Below, in pieces: positions 42,628 to 51,116 of a stretch of 64,000 bases of DNA (its first letter is position 1; each line of letters opens with the position of its first letter). Below the pieces are notes generated by a model. It was not told the origin of the DNA. It saw only the letters and a program-made list of their open reading frames with translations, and made no database searches. This stretch comes from Acidisarcina polymorpha (GTDB lineage: Bacteria; Acidobacteriota; Terriglobia; Terriglobales; Acidobacteriaceae): NCBI RefSeq assembly GCF_003330725.1, contig NZ_CP030840.1, forward strand, positions 2,604,001-2,668,000, in the 5' to 3' direction. The position numbers and the translations under genes are program-made.

Positions 42628-43506
42628 ATGCGTCTGGATCAAGAGAACCTGAAGTCTGCTGTCAACCGCCGCTCGTTTCTCAAGAACGCGGGCACTGCAA
42701 CCGCCGCAGTTGCGGCCATGGGTGTCGCCGCGCCGAAAACGCTGTTTGCCGCGACGCCAACCACTCCGCTGTCCCCTGATTCTCCCACTGAGATTTTCAC
42801 CGCTGCCCTGGTCGCCGAGGACCTTGCCATAACCTTTTATTACAATGCCCTGATTGGCGGCGTCATTCAGGACCCCAATCTGGCGGGGCCGGGCGGCACA
42901 GCGCTCAATGTCACTCCTTCCGGCGATAACGGCAATGTCCAGTATCTGCGGGGCGCGCTGCATGAAGAGATTATTCACTCCAATCTTTTTAGGGTTCTAT
43001 TGGGCAGGGGAGAGTTCTCGTTCGCTCAAGATCCTTACACCAGCTTCTATCTTCCGACCGGAAGCCTGGACTCATTGAATGTCTTTGTCGCCTTGCTCCA
43101 GGCACTCGAAAACGCCTTTATCGCCGCGTATATGGCGGCGGTGCAGGAGTTTGCTCTTCTTGCTGCAGTCGGTAAGCCGATGACCTTCAACGGCGTCACC
43201 TACCAACCTTCCGACTTTGTTTATTTCGCCGGGGTCGCCTCCTCCATCATGGGAGTCGAAGCGGAACATCGTGCGTTAGGGCGGTCAATCAGCCCCCAGG
43301 CTTACCTTGCCAACCAGCTCAACTACGAGCAGCAGCTGGGGATCTTTACCGTCTATAACGGGAAGACATCGGCCGTCGCCGCGCTGACTCCGTTCTTGAC
43401 ACCGGGGGAAGGCAAAACCGAGTACTCCCTTATCACTGCCTATGGGAATGCCCACACCGTGTCCGACACTGCGTACGGGTCGATGCCGACGAAGTTCTTT
43501 ACCTAG
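42628..43506 (+). CDS. Tat-exported ferritin-like (Ferritin_2) protein
   Basis: A 292-residue protein from the ATG at 42628 (AAGGAG nine bases upstream; the frame is open to 42577 but without similarity). It begins with a twin-arginine signal, VNRRSFLKNAGTATAAVAAMGVAAPKTLFA. The mature part is a four-helix ferritin-like domain: EIFTAALVAEDLAITFYYNAL with helix-1 Glu/Asp, NVQYLRGALHEEIIHSNLFRVLLGRGEF with an E-x2-H iron motif, and later ASSIMGVEAEHRALGRSI, again E-x2-H. Such proteins are found in Acidobacteria and others with unknown function; a periplasmic iron or peroxide role is likely. A strong hairpin follows the stop. Confidence 0.85.
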   Translation: MRLDQENLKSAVNRRSFLKNAGTATAAVAAMGVAAPKTLFAATPTTPLSPDSPTEIFTAALVAEDLAITFYYNALIGGVIQDPNLAGPGGTALNVTPSGDNGNVQYLRGALHEEIIHSNLFRVLLGRGEFSFAQDPYTSFYLPTGSLDSLNVFVALLQALENAFIAAYMAAVQEFALLAAVGKPMTFNGVTYQPSDFVYFAGVASSIMGVEAEHRALGRSISPQAYLANQLNYEQQLGIFTVYNGKTSAVAALTPFLTPGEGKTEYSLITAYGNAHTVSDTAYGSMPTKFFT

Positions 43507-43537
43507 GAATATCGCTATCCTGGTTCCTCTGAAACGC

Positions 43538-43569
43538 CGGGGCAAGGTCGTGTGCCGATCCTTGCCCCG
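43538..43569 (+). terminator. Terminator-like hairpin after the ferritin-like gene
   Basis: CGGGGCAAGG (43538-43547) and CCTTGCCCCG (43560-43569) form a perfect 10-base-pair stem with a 12-base loop, about 31 bases after the stop codon. No T-tract follows, so it is either a GC-rich factor-dependent terminator or an mRNA 3'-end structure. Confidence 0.55.
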
Positions 43570-43641
43570 ACCATGCTCCGAATGCCGTCCGGCTGGATTC
43601 CGAGAAGTCGACCTTGCAAGGTATTCTGATGAGCGACGCTT

Positions 43642-45009
43642 ATGCCGGACGATCCTTTCCTTTCTTTAGTGAACGAGGCTTTGCCTCGGCTTCAGGGACA
43701 ATTCGCTACCCTCCCGCTCACCGGCGCCAATCCTGAAGGTCTGGATGCGATGCAGGCTGTTCTGGCCGATGTAGCGGTGCGCATGGGCGACAATTATCCC
43801 TATTTTCACCCGCTTTATGCAGGCCAGATGATGAAGCCGCCACATCCGATTGCGCGGGCCGCTTACGCCATGGGCATGTGGTTGAATCCCAATAATCATT
43901 CACTCGACGGCGGCCGCGCGAGCTCGCGTTTTGAAGTGGAGGCGGTTGCGGAGATTGCCTCCATGTTCGGCTGGACGGGGCATTTGGGTCATCTTACAGG
44001 CGGCGGCACGGTGGCGAATCTGGAGGCGCTTTGGGTCGCCGGGAAGCTTCGCCCCGGCAAACGAGTGGTCGCCTCTGCCCAGGCGCACTACACGCATAGC
44101 CGGATCAGCGCTGTTCTTGGGCTGGAGTTCTCTGCGGTCGGAGTAGACGGGCGAGGGCGGATGGACGCGGAGGCTTTAGAGCACCAACTGCGTTCCCAAG
44201 AGATCGGCACGGTGGTCGTCACCCTGGGAACGACCGGAATCGGGGCGGTCGATCCTCTCGATCAGATCCTCAAGCTTCGCGAGAAGTACGATTTCAGGAT
44301 CCATGTGGATGCGGCTTACGGGGGCTACTTCAAGCTCCTTACGGGCCTGCCGGCCGGGGGCTTGTCGGGCGGGGCCACCCGGGCGTTCGATTGCATCGGC
44401 GAAGCGGATTCCATTGTCGTTGATCCTCACAAACATGGTCTGCAGCCTTATGGTTGTGGCTGCGTTTTGTTTCATGATCCTGGAGTCGGTCACTTTTACA
44501 AGCACGATTCTCCGTACACCTATTTCTCGTCAGCCGAGCTGCACCTGGGTGAGATCACTCTGGAGTGCTCCCGTCCCGGGGCGGCAGCGGTTGCGCTTTG
44601 GGCGACCCAGCGGCTGCTTCCGCTTGCTGCGGGCGGCGAGTTCGCAGAGAGCCTGGGCCGGTGCAGACAGGCGGCGTTGCAGCTTTACGACCGGTTGCGT
44701 AGCGATACCCGCTTCGTGGTCGCATTTGAACCGGAGCTCGATATTCTTGTCTGGGGAGTCAAGGCAGCCTCGGTCGAAGAGGCCTCGAGGCGGGCACAGA
44801 GCATCTTTGATGAGGCGGCCCGGCGGGATCTTCATCTCGCTCTGGTGCAGCTTCCCTTGAATCTTTTCCCAAGCGACAGCTGGCCGGACGCTTCGCCCGG
44901 GGGGACCATGACCTGCCTTCGTTCGGTGCTCATGAAGCCTGAGCATCTGGACTGGGTGGACAGGATCTGGGGGATTTTGAGCGAAGCGGCGAAAGATGCG
45001 TTGGTTTGA
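43642..45009 (+). CDS. Group II PLP-dependent decarboxylase
   Basis: A 455-residue pyridoxal-phosphate enzyme of the aromatic-L-amino-acid/diaminobutyrate/tyrosine decarboxylase superfamily. Cofactor motifs: GHLGHLTGGGTVANLEALWVA, RIHVDAAYGGYFKL (Asp contacting the pyridine N) and IVVDPHKHGLQPYGCGCVLF (the Schiff-base Lys). Substrate is unclear; glutamate, tyrosine and DOPA are all used in the family. Its end overlaps the open frame of the epimerase gene; the starts are close, suggesting co-transcription. Confidence 0.88.
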   Translation: MPDDPFLSLVNEALPRLQGQFATLPLTGANPEGLDAMQAVLADVAVRMGDNYPYFHPLYAGQMMKPPHPIARAAYAMGMWLNPNNHSLDGGRASSRFEVEAVAEIASMFGWTGHLGHLTGGGTVANLEALWVAGKLRPGKRVVASAQAHYTHSRISAVLGLEFSAVGVDGRGRMDAEALEHQLRSQEIGTVVVTLGTTGIGAVDPLDQILKLREKYDFRIHVDAAYGGYFKLLTGLPAGGLSGGATRAFDCIGEADSIVVDPHKHGLQPYGCGCVLFHDPGVGHFYKHDSPYTYFSSAELHLGEITLECSRPGAAAVALWATQRLLPLAAGGEFAESLGRCRQAALQLYDRLRSDTRFVVAFEPELDILVWGVKAASVEEASRRAQSIFDEAARRDLHLALVQLPLNLFPSDSWPDASPGGTMTCLRSVLMKPEHLDWVDRIWGILSEAAKDALV

Positions 45010-45064
45010 ACTCTGCGGACTGAGCGCGTTCCTGCAGAGGAGTTGCTTTTCGGGAGAGTGCGGC

Positions 45065-45988
45065 GTGACTGAACGACTAATTCTGAGCAACGAGAGCCTC
45101 AGCGTCGAGGTCCTTCCGGAGTTCGGAGCCAAGGTTTCTTCCATGCGCCTTCTGCCTGAAGGGGAAGAGCTGTTGCAGCAGCCGCTTCGGCCCTACGCGC
45201 CACGCACCCGCACCATGGCCTTCGAAGAAGGGGACGCAAGCGGCATCGATGAATGCATCCCAACGGTCTCTGCGTGCGATGTCGAGTTCGGCGGCAATTG
45301 CCTCCCGGTACCGGACCATGGAGATTTCTGGCGCATTCCTTTTGCCTCACGGCGCGAAGCAGAGGAACTGGTGCTCGAGGCTACCGGCTTTACCCTGCCG
45401 CTTCGCTTCGAAAAACGTTTTGCTTTGGAAGGCACCCGGCTGCGAATCGATTACAGATTGGAGAACGTGGGCCGCCAATCCCTCCCGTTCTTGTGGTCGG
45501 CCCATCCAGGTTTTGCGGTCGAGCCAGGTGATCGAATCCTCCTACCAGACTCCGTCAAAGAGATCAACGTTTGGCATAGCGGCGGCGGCCGCCTGGGTGC
45601 GCCGGGACAAGTTCATTCCTGGCCCCATACGCACGACGCCGCAGATCAATCTGTCGATCTAAGTCTGGCAGGCGGCCCGGAGGATGGCGTCGGCGACAAG
45701 TTGTTTGCGGTTGCGCCGCGAGAGGGCTGGGTTGCGCTTGAGCGTCGCCGGCTGCGGAAGCGGATCGAAGTGCGTTTTGATCCGGCCTGGGCCTCATTCT
45801 TAGGACTCTGGCTGGCCTTCGGTGGCTGGCCCGCGGGGCAGGCCCAACGGCAGCATTGCGTGGCCCTCGAACCCTGCACGGCCCCGGCCGATTCCCTGGC
45901 TACGGCCCTGGAACGCGGACTCGCCCGCATTCTCGAGGTCGAGGCATGGTTCGAATGGAAGATTGAGATTCATGTGATTCCTGCGTAG
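45065..45988 (+). CDS. Aldose 1-epimerase family protein
   Basis: About 307 residues of the galactose mutarotase fold. A GTG at 45065 preceded by GGGAGAG is preferred; the frame is open back to 44996 without similarity. Seen: ESLSVEVLPEFGAKVSSMRL, the conserved PVPDHGDFWRIPF, WSAHPGFAVEPGDRILLP with the catalytic His, and the late VALEPCTAPADSLATALE with the catalytic Glu region. It converts alpha and beta anomers of an aldose, most likely galactose given galactokinase 36 bases downstream, although the family is broad. Confidence 0.82.
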   Translation: MTERLILSNESLSVEVLPEFGAKVSSMRLLPEGEELLQQPLRPYAPRTRTMAFEEGDASGIDECIPTVSACDVEFGGNCLPVPDHGDFWRIPFASRREAEELVLEATGFTLPLRFEKRFALEGTRLRIDYRLENVGRQSLPFLWSAHPGFAVEPGDRILLPDSVKEINVWHSGGGRLGAPGQVHSWPHTHDAADQSVDLSLAGGPEDGVGDKLFAVAPREGWVALERRRLRKRIEVRFDPAWASFLGLWLAFGGWPAGQAQRQHCVALEPCTAPADSLATALERGLARILEVEAWFEWKIEIHVIPA

Positions 45989-46024
45989 ACTCGGCTAGAG
46001 CGTCCGTGCTGCGGAAGAGGACCA

Positions 46025-47191
46025 ATGTTAGATGTAAGCGCTACCAAAGAAGTTCATGTCAAGCGCTTTGGCGCTGAGCCTGCAATGTTCATGGCTCCAG
46101 GTCGAGTGAACCTCATTGGCGAACACACCGATTACTCGGAGGGTTTCGTCATGCCGGCGGCCATCGATTTCGCAACTTTGGCCGGGGTCAGCCCGCGCGC
46201 GGACAGGCAGATCTCCATCTCTTCGGAGAACTTTGGCGACCAGGCGGTCTTTGATCTGGATTTCCTTCCGCATCATCCCCGGCATCACTGGAGCGATTAT
46301 CCTATCGGCGTCCTCACCGTACTGAAGGAAGTTGGAGTGAAAGTATCCGGCTTCAATTTGACGTTGAGCGGCGACGTTCCGCTGGGTTCCGGATTAAGTT
46401 CATCCGCTTCAGTCGAGGTGGCGACTGCCCTGGCCATTCTCGAGGTTGCCGCGAAATCGGGATCTACCCATCACTTTTCTGGCCCAGAGATTGCCCGTCT
46501 CTGTCAGCGAGCGGAAAACCACTTTGTCGGAACCCAGAGCGGTATCATGGACCAGTTTGTCTCCTGCTGTGGCGCGGCGGGTAAGGCGCTTTTGCTGGAT
46601 TGCCGTGACCTGTCCTTCGAACTGGCGCCAATCTCTCCGGAGCTAAGCATCGTCATCTGCAATACGATGGTGAAGCATTCTCACGCGGGCGGGGAATATA
46701 ACACCCGGCGCGCCGAGATCGAAGCCGGGGCTGAGATTATCCGGCTGCATCGCTCCGATGTGCGCTTTCTGCGAGACGTTACGGTGGCCGATCTGGAGCG
46801 CTGGGGCGATGAGATGCTGCCTGACGTGCTCAAGCGCTGCCGGCACGTGGTTACCGAGAACCTGCGTACGGTGGCGGCGGCCCGGGCGCTTGAACAGAAT
46901 GATCTGCCAACGCTAGGGCGGCTGATGGCAGAATCCCACGCCAGCTATCGCGACGACTTTGAGGCAAGCTGCAAGGAGGCCGACATCCTAGTCGAGTTGG
47001 CCTCGCGGGAGCCTGCTTGCGTGGGGGCGCGGCTGACCGGCGGCGGGTTCGGGGGCTGTACGGTGAATCTTGTTCATACCGCCGAAGCCGACCAGTTCGG
47101 CAAGAAGATGCTGGAAGAGTATCTTCAGGCAACTGGCATTGCGGCCGAGATCTATCACTGCCATGCAGCGGCTGGGGCCCACCGTATCTGA
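46025..47191 (+). CDS. galK: Galactokinase
   Basis: GHMP kinase of 388 residues that phosphorylates alpha-D-galactose at C1. Start is an ATG with GAGGA just upstream. Signatures: the galactokinase-specific GRVNLIGEHTDYSEGFVMP, the ATP-binding GDVPLGSGLSSSASVEVA and the C-terminal GARLTGGGFGGCTVNLV. The epimerase upstream would supply the alpha anomer. No galactose-1-phosphate uridylyltransferase or UDP-galactose epimerase lies in the window. Confidence 0.95.
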   Translation: MLDVSATKEVHVKRFGAEPAMFMAPGRVNLIGEHTDYSEGFVMPAAIDFATLAGVSPRADRQISISSENFGDQAVFDLDFLPHHPRHHWSDYPIGVLTVLKEVGVKVSGFNLTLSGDVPLGSGLSSSASVEVATALAILEVAAKSGSTHHFSGPEIARLCQRAENHFVGTQSGIMDQFVSCCGAAGKALLLDCRDLSFELAPISPELSIVICNTMVKHSHAGGEYNTRRAEIEAGAEIIRLHRSDVRFLRDVTVADLERWGDEMLPDVLKRCRHVVTENLRTVAAARALEQNDLPTLGRLMAESHASYRDDFEASCKEADILVELASREPACVGARLTGGGFGGCTVNLVHTAEADQFGKKMLEEYLQATGIAAEIYHCHAAAGAHRI

Positions 47192-47477
47192 CCTTCCCGT
47201 AGAAAAAGGATAGGGCGCAGGGAGTTTCACCTCGCTGCAACCGTTCGAAGGTCCCGATGAACCAGGCGAAGAGCAGTCGAAGCCGCTTTTGACTGCGCAC
47301 ACCAGGAGCGATGCGGGGGTCTGAGTTTCTCTACTCTCGCTTGGTGGAAGTTGCTAGAATCTTTGGACTGTTCGCGCGGAAGTGGAACTCGGGCGAATGC
47401 TTGCCCTGTGCACCGGGATGGGCTGGAGCTTTCGATCCATCCAGCAAATATATTGAGAGAGTGCGGAGAAAAATTGG

Positions 47478-49250
47478 ATGAGTTTTCCTATTCAAACCCA
47501 TGAGTTAGCTTCGTTGGACATTTGCGATGAGACCAGCCAGGTCGCCTACTTCTCGATGGAAATCGCGATATTGCCTTCGATGCCGACCTACAGCGGTGGC
47601 TTGGGTGTGCTGGCAGGCGACACGCTCCGCTCGGCGGCGGATCGCGGCCTTCGCTTAGCTGCGGTGACCCTGGTCCACCGTAAGGGGTATTTTCGTCAGG
47701 TGCTGGGCGAAGACGGTGTGCAGACGGCGGTGGAACAGCCATGGTCTCCTCAAGATTCGCTGTTTGAGGAGAGCGCTCGGGTTTCGGTGGTCATTGAGGG
47801 TCGCCCGGTGGTGGTTCGTGCGTGGCGTTTCGATATGGAAGGCGTCACCGGGAAAGTCATTCCGATTTACATGCTGGATACCGACCTACCCGAAAACGAA
47901 GAGTCGGACCGGCGACTCACTGACTACCTTTATGGGGGAGACAGCGACTACCGGCTGCGGCAGGAGGCGGTGCTGGGAATTGGCGGTGCGCTGATGCTCT
48001 ACGCCTTGGGATATGAGCCGGCGGTCTTCCACATGAATGAAGGACACGCCGCCCTGCTGACGGTGGCGTTGATGAAAAGGCAGGTTCCGGCAGGGCAGCT
48101 TTCTGCCATCTCCGATGCAGACGTGAACGCAATCCGGGAGCACTGTGTTTTTACCACCCACACACCGGTGCCGGCGGGACACGATCGATTTTCGATGGAA
48201 CAGGCAAAGCGGATTCTCGGGGAGGATTGTGCGGGGACCTTGGAACGCCTTGGTTGCTGCCATGAGAATCTGCTGAATATGACCTACATCGCGCTGCGTT
48301 TTTCGCGATTCGTCAACGGCGTCGCCATGCAGCATGGGATTGTTTCCCGGGTGATGTTCCCTGAGTACAAGATCGATGCAATCACAAATGGGGTGCACGC
48401 CGCGACGTGGACGGCATCCTCGTTTCAGGCGGTCTTCGATCATGCATTGCCGCGATGGCGCACCGACAACCTTGCGCTACGCTACGCAATCGATATTCCT
48501 GAAGACGATATTGCGGCAGCGCACGATGTCTCGAAACGGATCCTGCTCAGTGAAGTCGAGAAAAGGACCGGGGTCCTGCTCGATGCCAATGTCTTCACAA
48601 TCGGGTTCGCGCGGCGGGTGGCGACCTACAAACGGGCCGACTTGCTGTTCTCCCAGCCGGAGCGGATCGTCGAACTCGCCGACAAGTTCGGGGGATTGCA
48701 AATTCTTTATGCGGGAAAGGCGCATCCGGCAGATGATCCTGGTAAAGCACTGATTCGACGAGTGGTGGAACTGGCCAAGGGATTAGAATCGGGGAAACTC
48801 CACATCTTTTATCTGGAGAACTACGAATGGACTCTCGGCAGCATGATGACGGCGGGCGTCGACCTGTGGCTGAATAATCCCAAGCGCCCCTATGAGGCAT
48901 CGGGCACCAGCGGCATGAAGGCGGCGCTGAACGGCGTGCCCAGCTTGAGCGTACTGGATGGATGGTGGATCGAGGGCTGCATTGACGGCGTGACCGGCTG
49001 GGCGATTCCCGATTTCGAAGAGGAAGCGCAGGAGAGCGCGTCGATCTACGATCAATTGGAGAAGACGATTCTTCCCATGTATTATCAGCAGCCTAAGGTC
49101 TGGCATGGGATCATGCGCTCCACCATTGCCTTAAACGGATCGTTTTTCAATACTCAAAGAATGCTAGGGCAGTATGTCCTCAATGCATATTTTCCGCAAA
49201 AGAGGATGGATTTCTCAGCTGCCGCTCTCGAACATGCGCTCGCTCGCTGA
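47478..49250 (+). CDS. Alpha-glucan (glycogen) phosphorylase, short form
   Basis: A 590-residue GT35 family phosphorylase that releases glucose 1-phosphate from alpha-1,4-glucans. It is the compact 'alpha-glucan family phosphorylase' form, much shorter than E. coli GlgP (815). Seen: YFSMEIAILPSMPTYSGGLGVLAGDTLRSAAD at the N terminus, HMNEGHAALL, the glucan-binding HTPVPAGHDRF and the PLP-Lys region YEASGTSGMKAALNGVPSLSVLDGWWIEG at the C-terminal end. It lies 286 bases downstream of galK with no recognisable promoter in between. Confidence 0.93.
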   Translation: MSFPIQTHELASLDICDETSQVAYFSMEIAILPSMPTYSGGLGVLAGDTLRSAADRGLRLAAVTLVHRKGYFRQVLGEDGVQTAVEQPWSPQDSLFEESARVSVVIEGRPVVVRAWRFDMEGVTGKVIPIYMLDTDLPENEESDRRLTDYLYGGDSDYRLRQEAVLGIGGALMLYALGYEPAVFHMNEGHAALLTVALMKRQVPAGQLSAISDADVNAIREHCVFTTHTPVPAGHDRFSMEQAKRILGEDCAGTLERLGCCHENLLNMTYIALRFSRFVNGVAMQHGIVSRVMFPEYKIDAITNGVHAATWTASSFQAVFDHALPRWRTDNLALRYAIDIPEDDIAAAHDVSKRILLSEVEKRTGVLLDANVFTIGFARRVATYKRADLLFSQPERIVELADKFGGLQILYAGKAHPADDPGKALIRRVVELAKGLESGKLHIFYLENYEWTLGSMMTAGVDLWLNNPKRPYEASGTSGMKAALNGVPSLSVLDGWWIEGCIDGVTGWAIPDFEEEAQESASIYDQLEKTILPMYYQQPKVWHGIMRSTIALNGSFFNTQRMLGQYVLNAYFPQKRMDFSAAALEHALAR

Positions 49251-49330
49251 ATCGATAGAATAAATCGTCGGTCGTGCCGATCTTTAAATTAGGCGACCAC
49301 TCCGAGCCCACGGCTCGAATCTAAACTCGT

Positions 49331-50539
49331 ATGCCCACGCTGACCAAGGAACGTGACCTCGAAAGAGGCGAAGTTGACGCTCGCGCTGTTCCTGAATATT
49401 CCGTCCACCTTGATGCGGTTCGAGGCGCAGCAGCCTTGTTGGTCTTCCTCGTGCACGCGCGGATGTTCTTTTTACAGTCCCTGTTGAATCATCATCGAGC
49501 CGTCAGCGCGTCCACTCTCGGCCCGGTTGCGTCCTCCTCTGTCCATCTCTCCCGTACCGTACGCAGCGACTACGCACACCAGGCGGTGATGGTCTTCTTT
49601 GTTTTGAGCGGCTACCTGGTAGGGGGAAGCGTACTCCGATCCATCCACCGGAACGATTGGTCCTGGAAGCGCTATCTGGTCCACCGGACGGTGCGGCTTT
49701 GGATGGTGCTCGTTCCGGCGCTGATTCTCGGGCTGGTCTTCGATCTGGCGGGGAGCCATCACTTTGCTGGAGAAGGGACAATTTACAGCGGCCCCCCGGG
49801 GCAAGATCTGATCCCTCCCGGCTTGAGCAACCGTCTCAGTCCGGGGACTCTTCTCGGCAACCTGTTTTTCCTGCAAACCATCCGGGTCACTCCGCTAGGC
49901 ACAAATCAACCGCTTTGGAGCTTGGCAAACGAGTTTTGGTATTACCTGGCTTGTCCATGTCTAATGCTTAGTCTTCTTGCTCCCTGGAGTTGGTGGAAGA
50001 GGATGCTGGCGATAGCGGGCATGGGCGCGATTCTCTTGTTCGCCGGTCAAGAGATTGCCTGGTATTTCAGTATTTGGCTTTTAGGCGCGTTGGCGGCGTG
50101 GCTTCCTTTGAAGATCCCGGCGAGGCAGCAAAGGGCGTTCGTCTTCGCAGCGCTGACCATTTTCCTGGCTGGGAATCTTTTAGTAAGCTACGACCATCCC
50201 AATCACTTTCCGGTCGACTTCTTCTTGGGAATTTTATTTTCGATTCTGATTTATGGTCTTGCTCACTTGCGGCTGCCAGCACGGAATGGGATTTACCGGC
50301 GGAGCGCCAGATTCATGTCAAAGATCTCGTATAGCCTTTACTTGACCCACGGCCCGGTTTTTTGCCTGATGAGCGCGATCCTGGTCGGTAGTTGGAGGTT
50401 GTTGCCGATGGGCGGTCATGCCGTCGCAGTGTTGGCCGAAGCCTTAACGGTTGCCTTCCTAATCGCCTGCACTGTTCACTTCCTCTTCGAGTCGCGAACC
50501 GATCGGGTGCGGAGTTATCTGGAGGCGAGACTGCGGTGA
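49331..50539 (+). CDS. Membrane acyltransferase 3 family protein
   Basis: A 402-residue integral membrane protein of the acyltransferase 3 family (OafA/YrhL-like). The start is EYSVHLDAVRGAAALLVFLVHAR, where the R-x-hydrophobic-x-H pattern with His is the family's catalytic block. About ten hydrophobic segments follow. Such enzymes transfer acetyl or other acyl groups from the cytosol to sugars or other exported molecules at the membrane. It stands 81 bases after glgP and 560 before the NRPS unit. The heptose-rich neighbourhood makes it a possible tailoring enzyme of the NRPS-heptose product, but the long gap weakens that link. Confidence 0.85.
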   Translation: MPTLTKERDLERGEVDARAVPEYSVHLDAVRGAAALLVFLVHARMFFLQSLLNHHRAVSASTLGPVASSSVHLSRTVRSDYAHQAVMVFFVLSGYLVGGSVLRSIHRNDWSWKRYLVHRTVRLWMVLVPALILGLVFDLAGSHHFAGEGTIYSGPPGQDLIPPGLSNRLSPGTLLGNLFFLQTIRVTPLGTNQPLWSLANEFWYYLACPCLMLSLLAPWSWWKRMLAIAGMGAILLFAGQEIAWYFSIWLLGALAAWLPLKIPARQQRAFVFAALTIFLAGNLLVSYDHPNHFPVDFFLGILFSILIYGLAHLRLPARNGIYRRSARFMSKISYSLYLTHGPVFCLMSAILVGSWRLLPMGGHAVAVLAEALTVAFLIACTVHFLFESRTDRVRSYLEARLR

Positions 50540-51101
50540 GAAGACTATGTCCTTGATGCTTTCAGGAGGAAGTGCTCCATTTTTTGCCAAGGGAAGTGTC
50601 TCTCACGGGATCCTTTCAAGCTGCAGGTCTTTGTGTCTGAGAGAGAAACTTTTCGTGGTACGGGGGGTTAGTCTTCTTCAATGAGTGGGATAGCGCACTC
50701 GGTACTGCTATTTTCGTTGGCTTTCACTGGCTGGAAAGGTTAAAATTGCAACTTGTCGCACGGTGTTCTCATGAAATGGCTCCATTCGCCGATTTTGGAG
50801 AATAAGGAACAGAGCGGGTTATGACGAAACTTCTGGTAGAATCCGCCGATAACTGGAAACGGGATCATACTAGAGACGTTCCTGGTAAGTGAGGCAAAGG
50901 ACCGAACGCCAGGTTGCGAATTTTCTTTTGTAATTCTGATTCACTTAAGTCTGCCGAATACTTTTCTCTCTGACCGGAAATGGGTTTATCGGGCGTTCAA
51001 TGCCGATATTCGTCCCGGGCAGGTTCGTTGAGGGGTGCCTATTTTAGGGCTGATCTTCCTCAGGCTACTGCATCCGACTCAGGGAGAGTACCTCTCTTTC
51101 T
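50540..51101 (+). other. Long AT-richer leader before the NRPS gene
   Basis: The longest gene-free stretch inside the window, visibly less GC-rich than its surroundings. A weak terminator for the acyltransferase may lie at 50565-50586 (GGAG/CTCC stem and a T-run). Two tiny overlapping frames, 50771-50824 (17 codons) and 50821-50892 (23 codons), are joined by ATGA but have no clear ribosome site for the first. A small hairpin (GAGAG, TAC, CTCTC) lies over 51083-51097 just before the NRPS start. No tRNA or known riboswitch was recognised; transcription control of the NRPS unit must lie here. Confidence 0.5.
50565..50586 (+). terminator. Possible weak terminator after the acyltransferase gene
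   Basis: GGAG (50565-50568) pairs with CTCC (50575-50578) and is followed by a run of six Ts. Stem is only four pairs, so confidence is low. Confidence 0.3.
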
Positions 51102-51116
51102 GTGCGAGGGCCCGCT

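Noticed and set aside
49303-49317. Small inverted repeat CGAGCC/GGCTCG near a GCTCGAATC stretch that could suggest a tRNA
   Set aside because: No cloverleaf can be built around it; the D and anticodon arms are missing and no 3' acceptor pairing exists.
50740-50780. Possible sigma-54 promoter before the NRPS (CTGGCTGG ... TTGCA)
   Set aside because: The GG and GC elements are too far apart for the fixed -24/-12 spacing.
50771-50892. Two coupled micro-frames as ribosomally made peptide precursors
   Set aside because: No core or leader pattern of a known peptide family, no convincing ribosome site for the first frame, and no maturation enzyme next to them. Kept only as a low-level finding.
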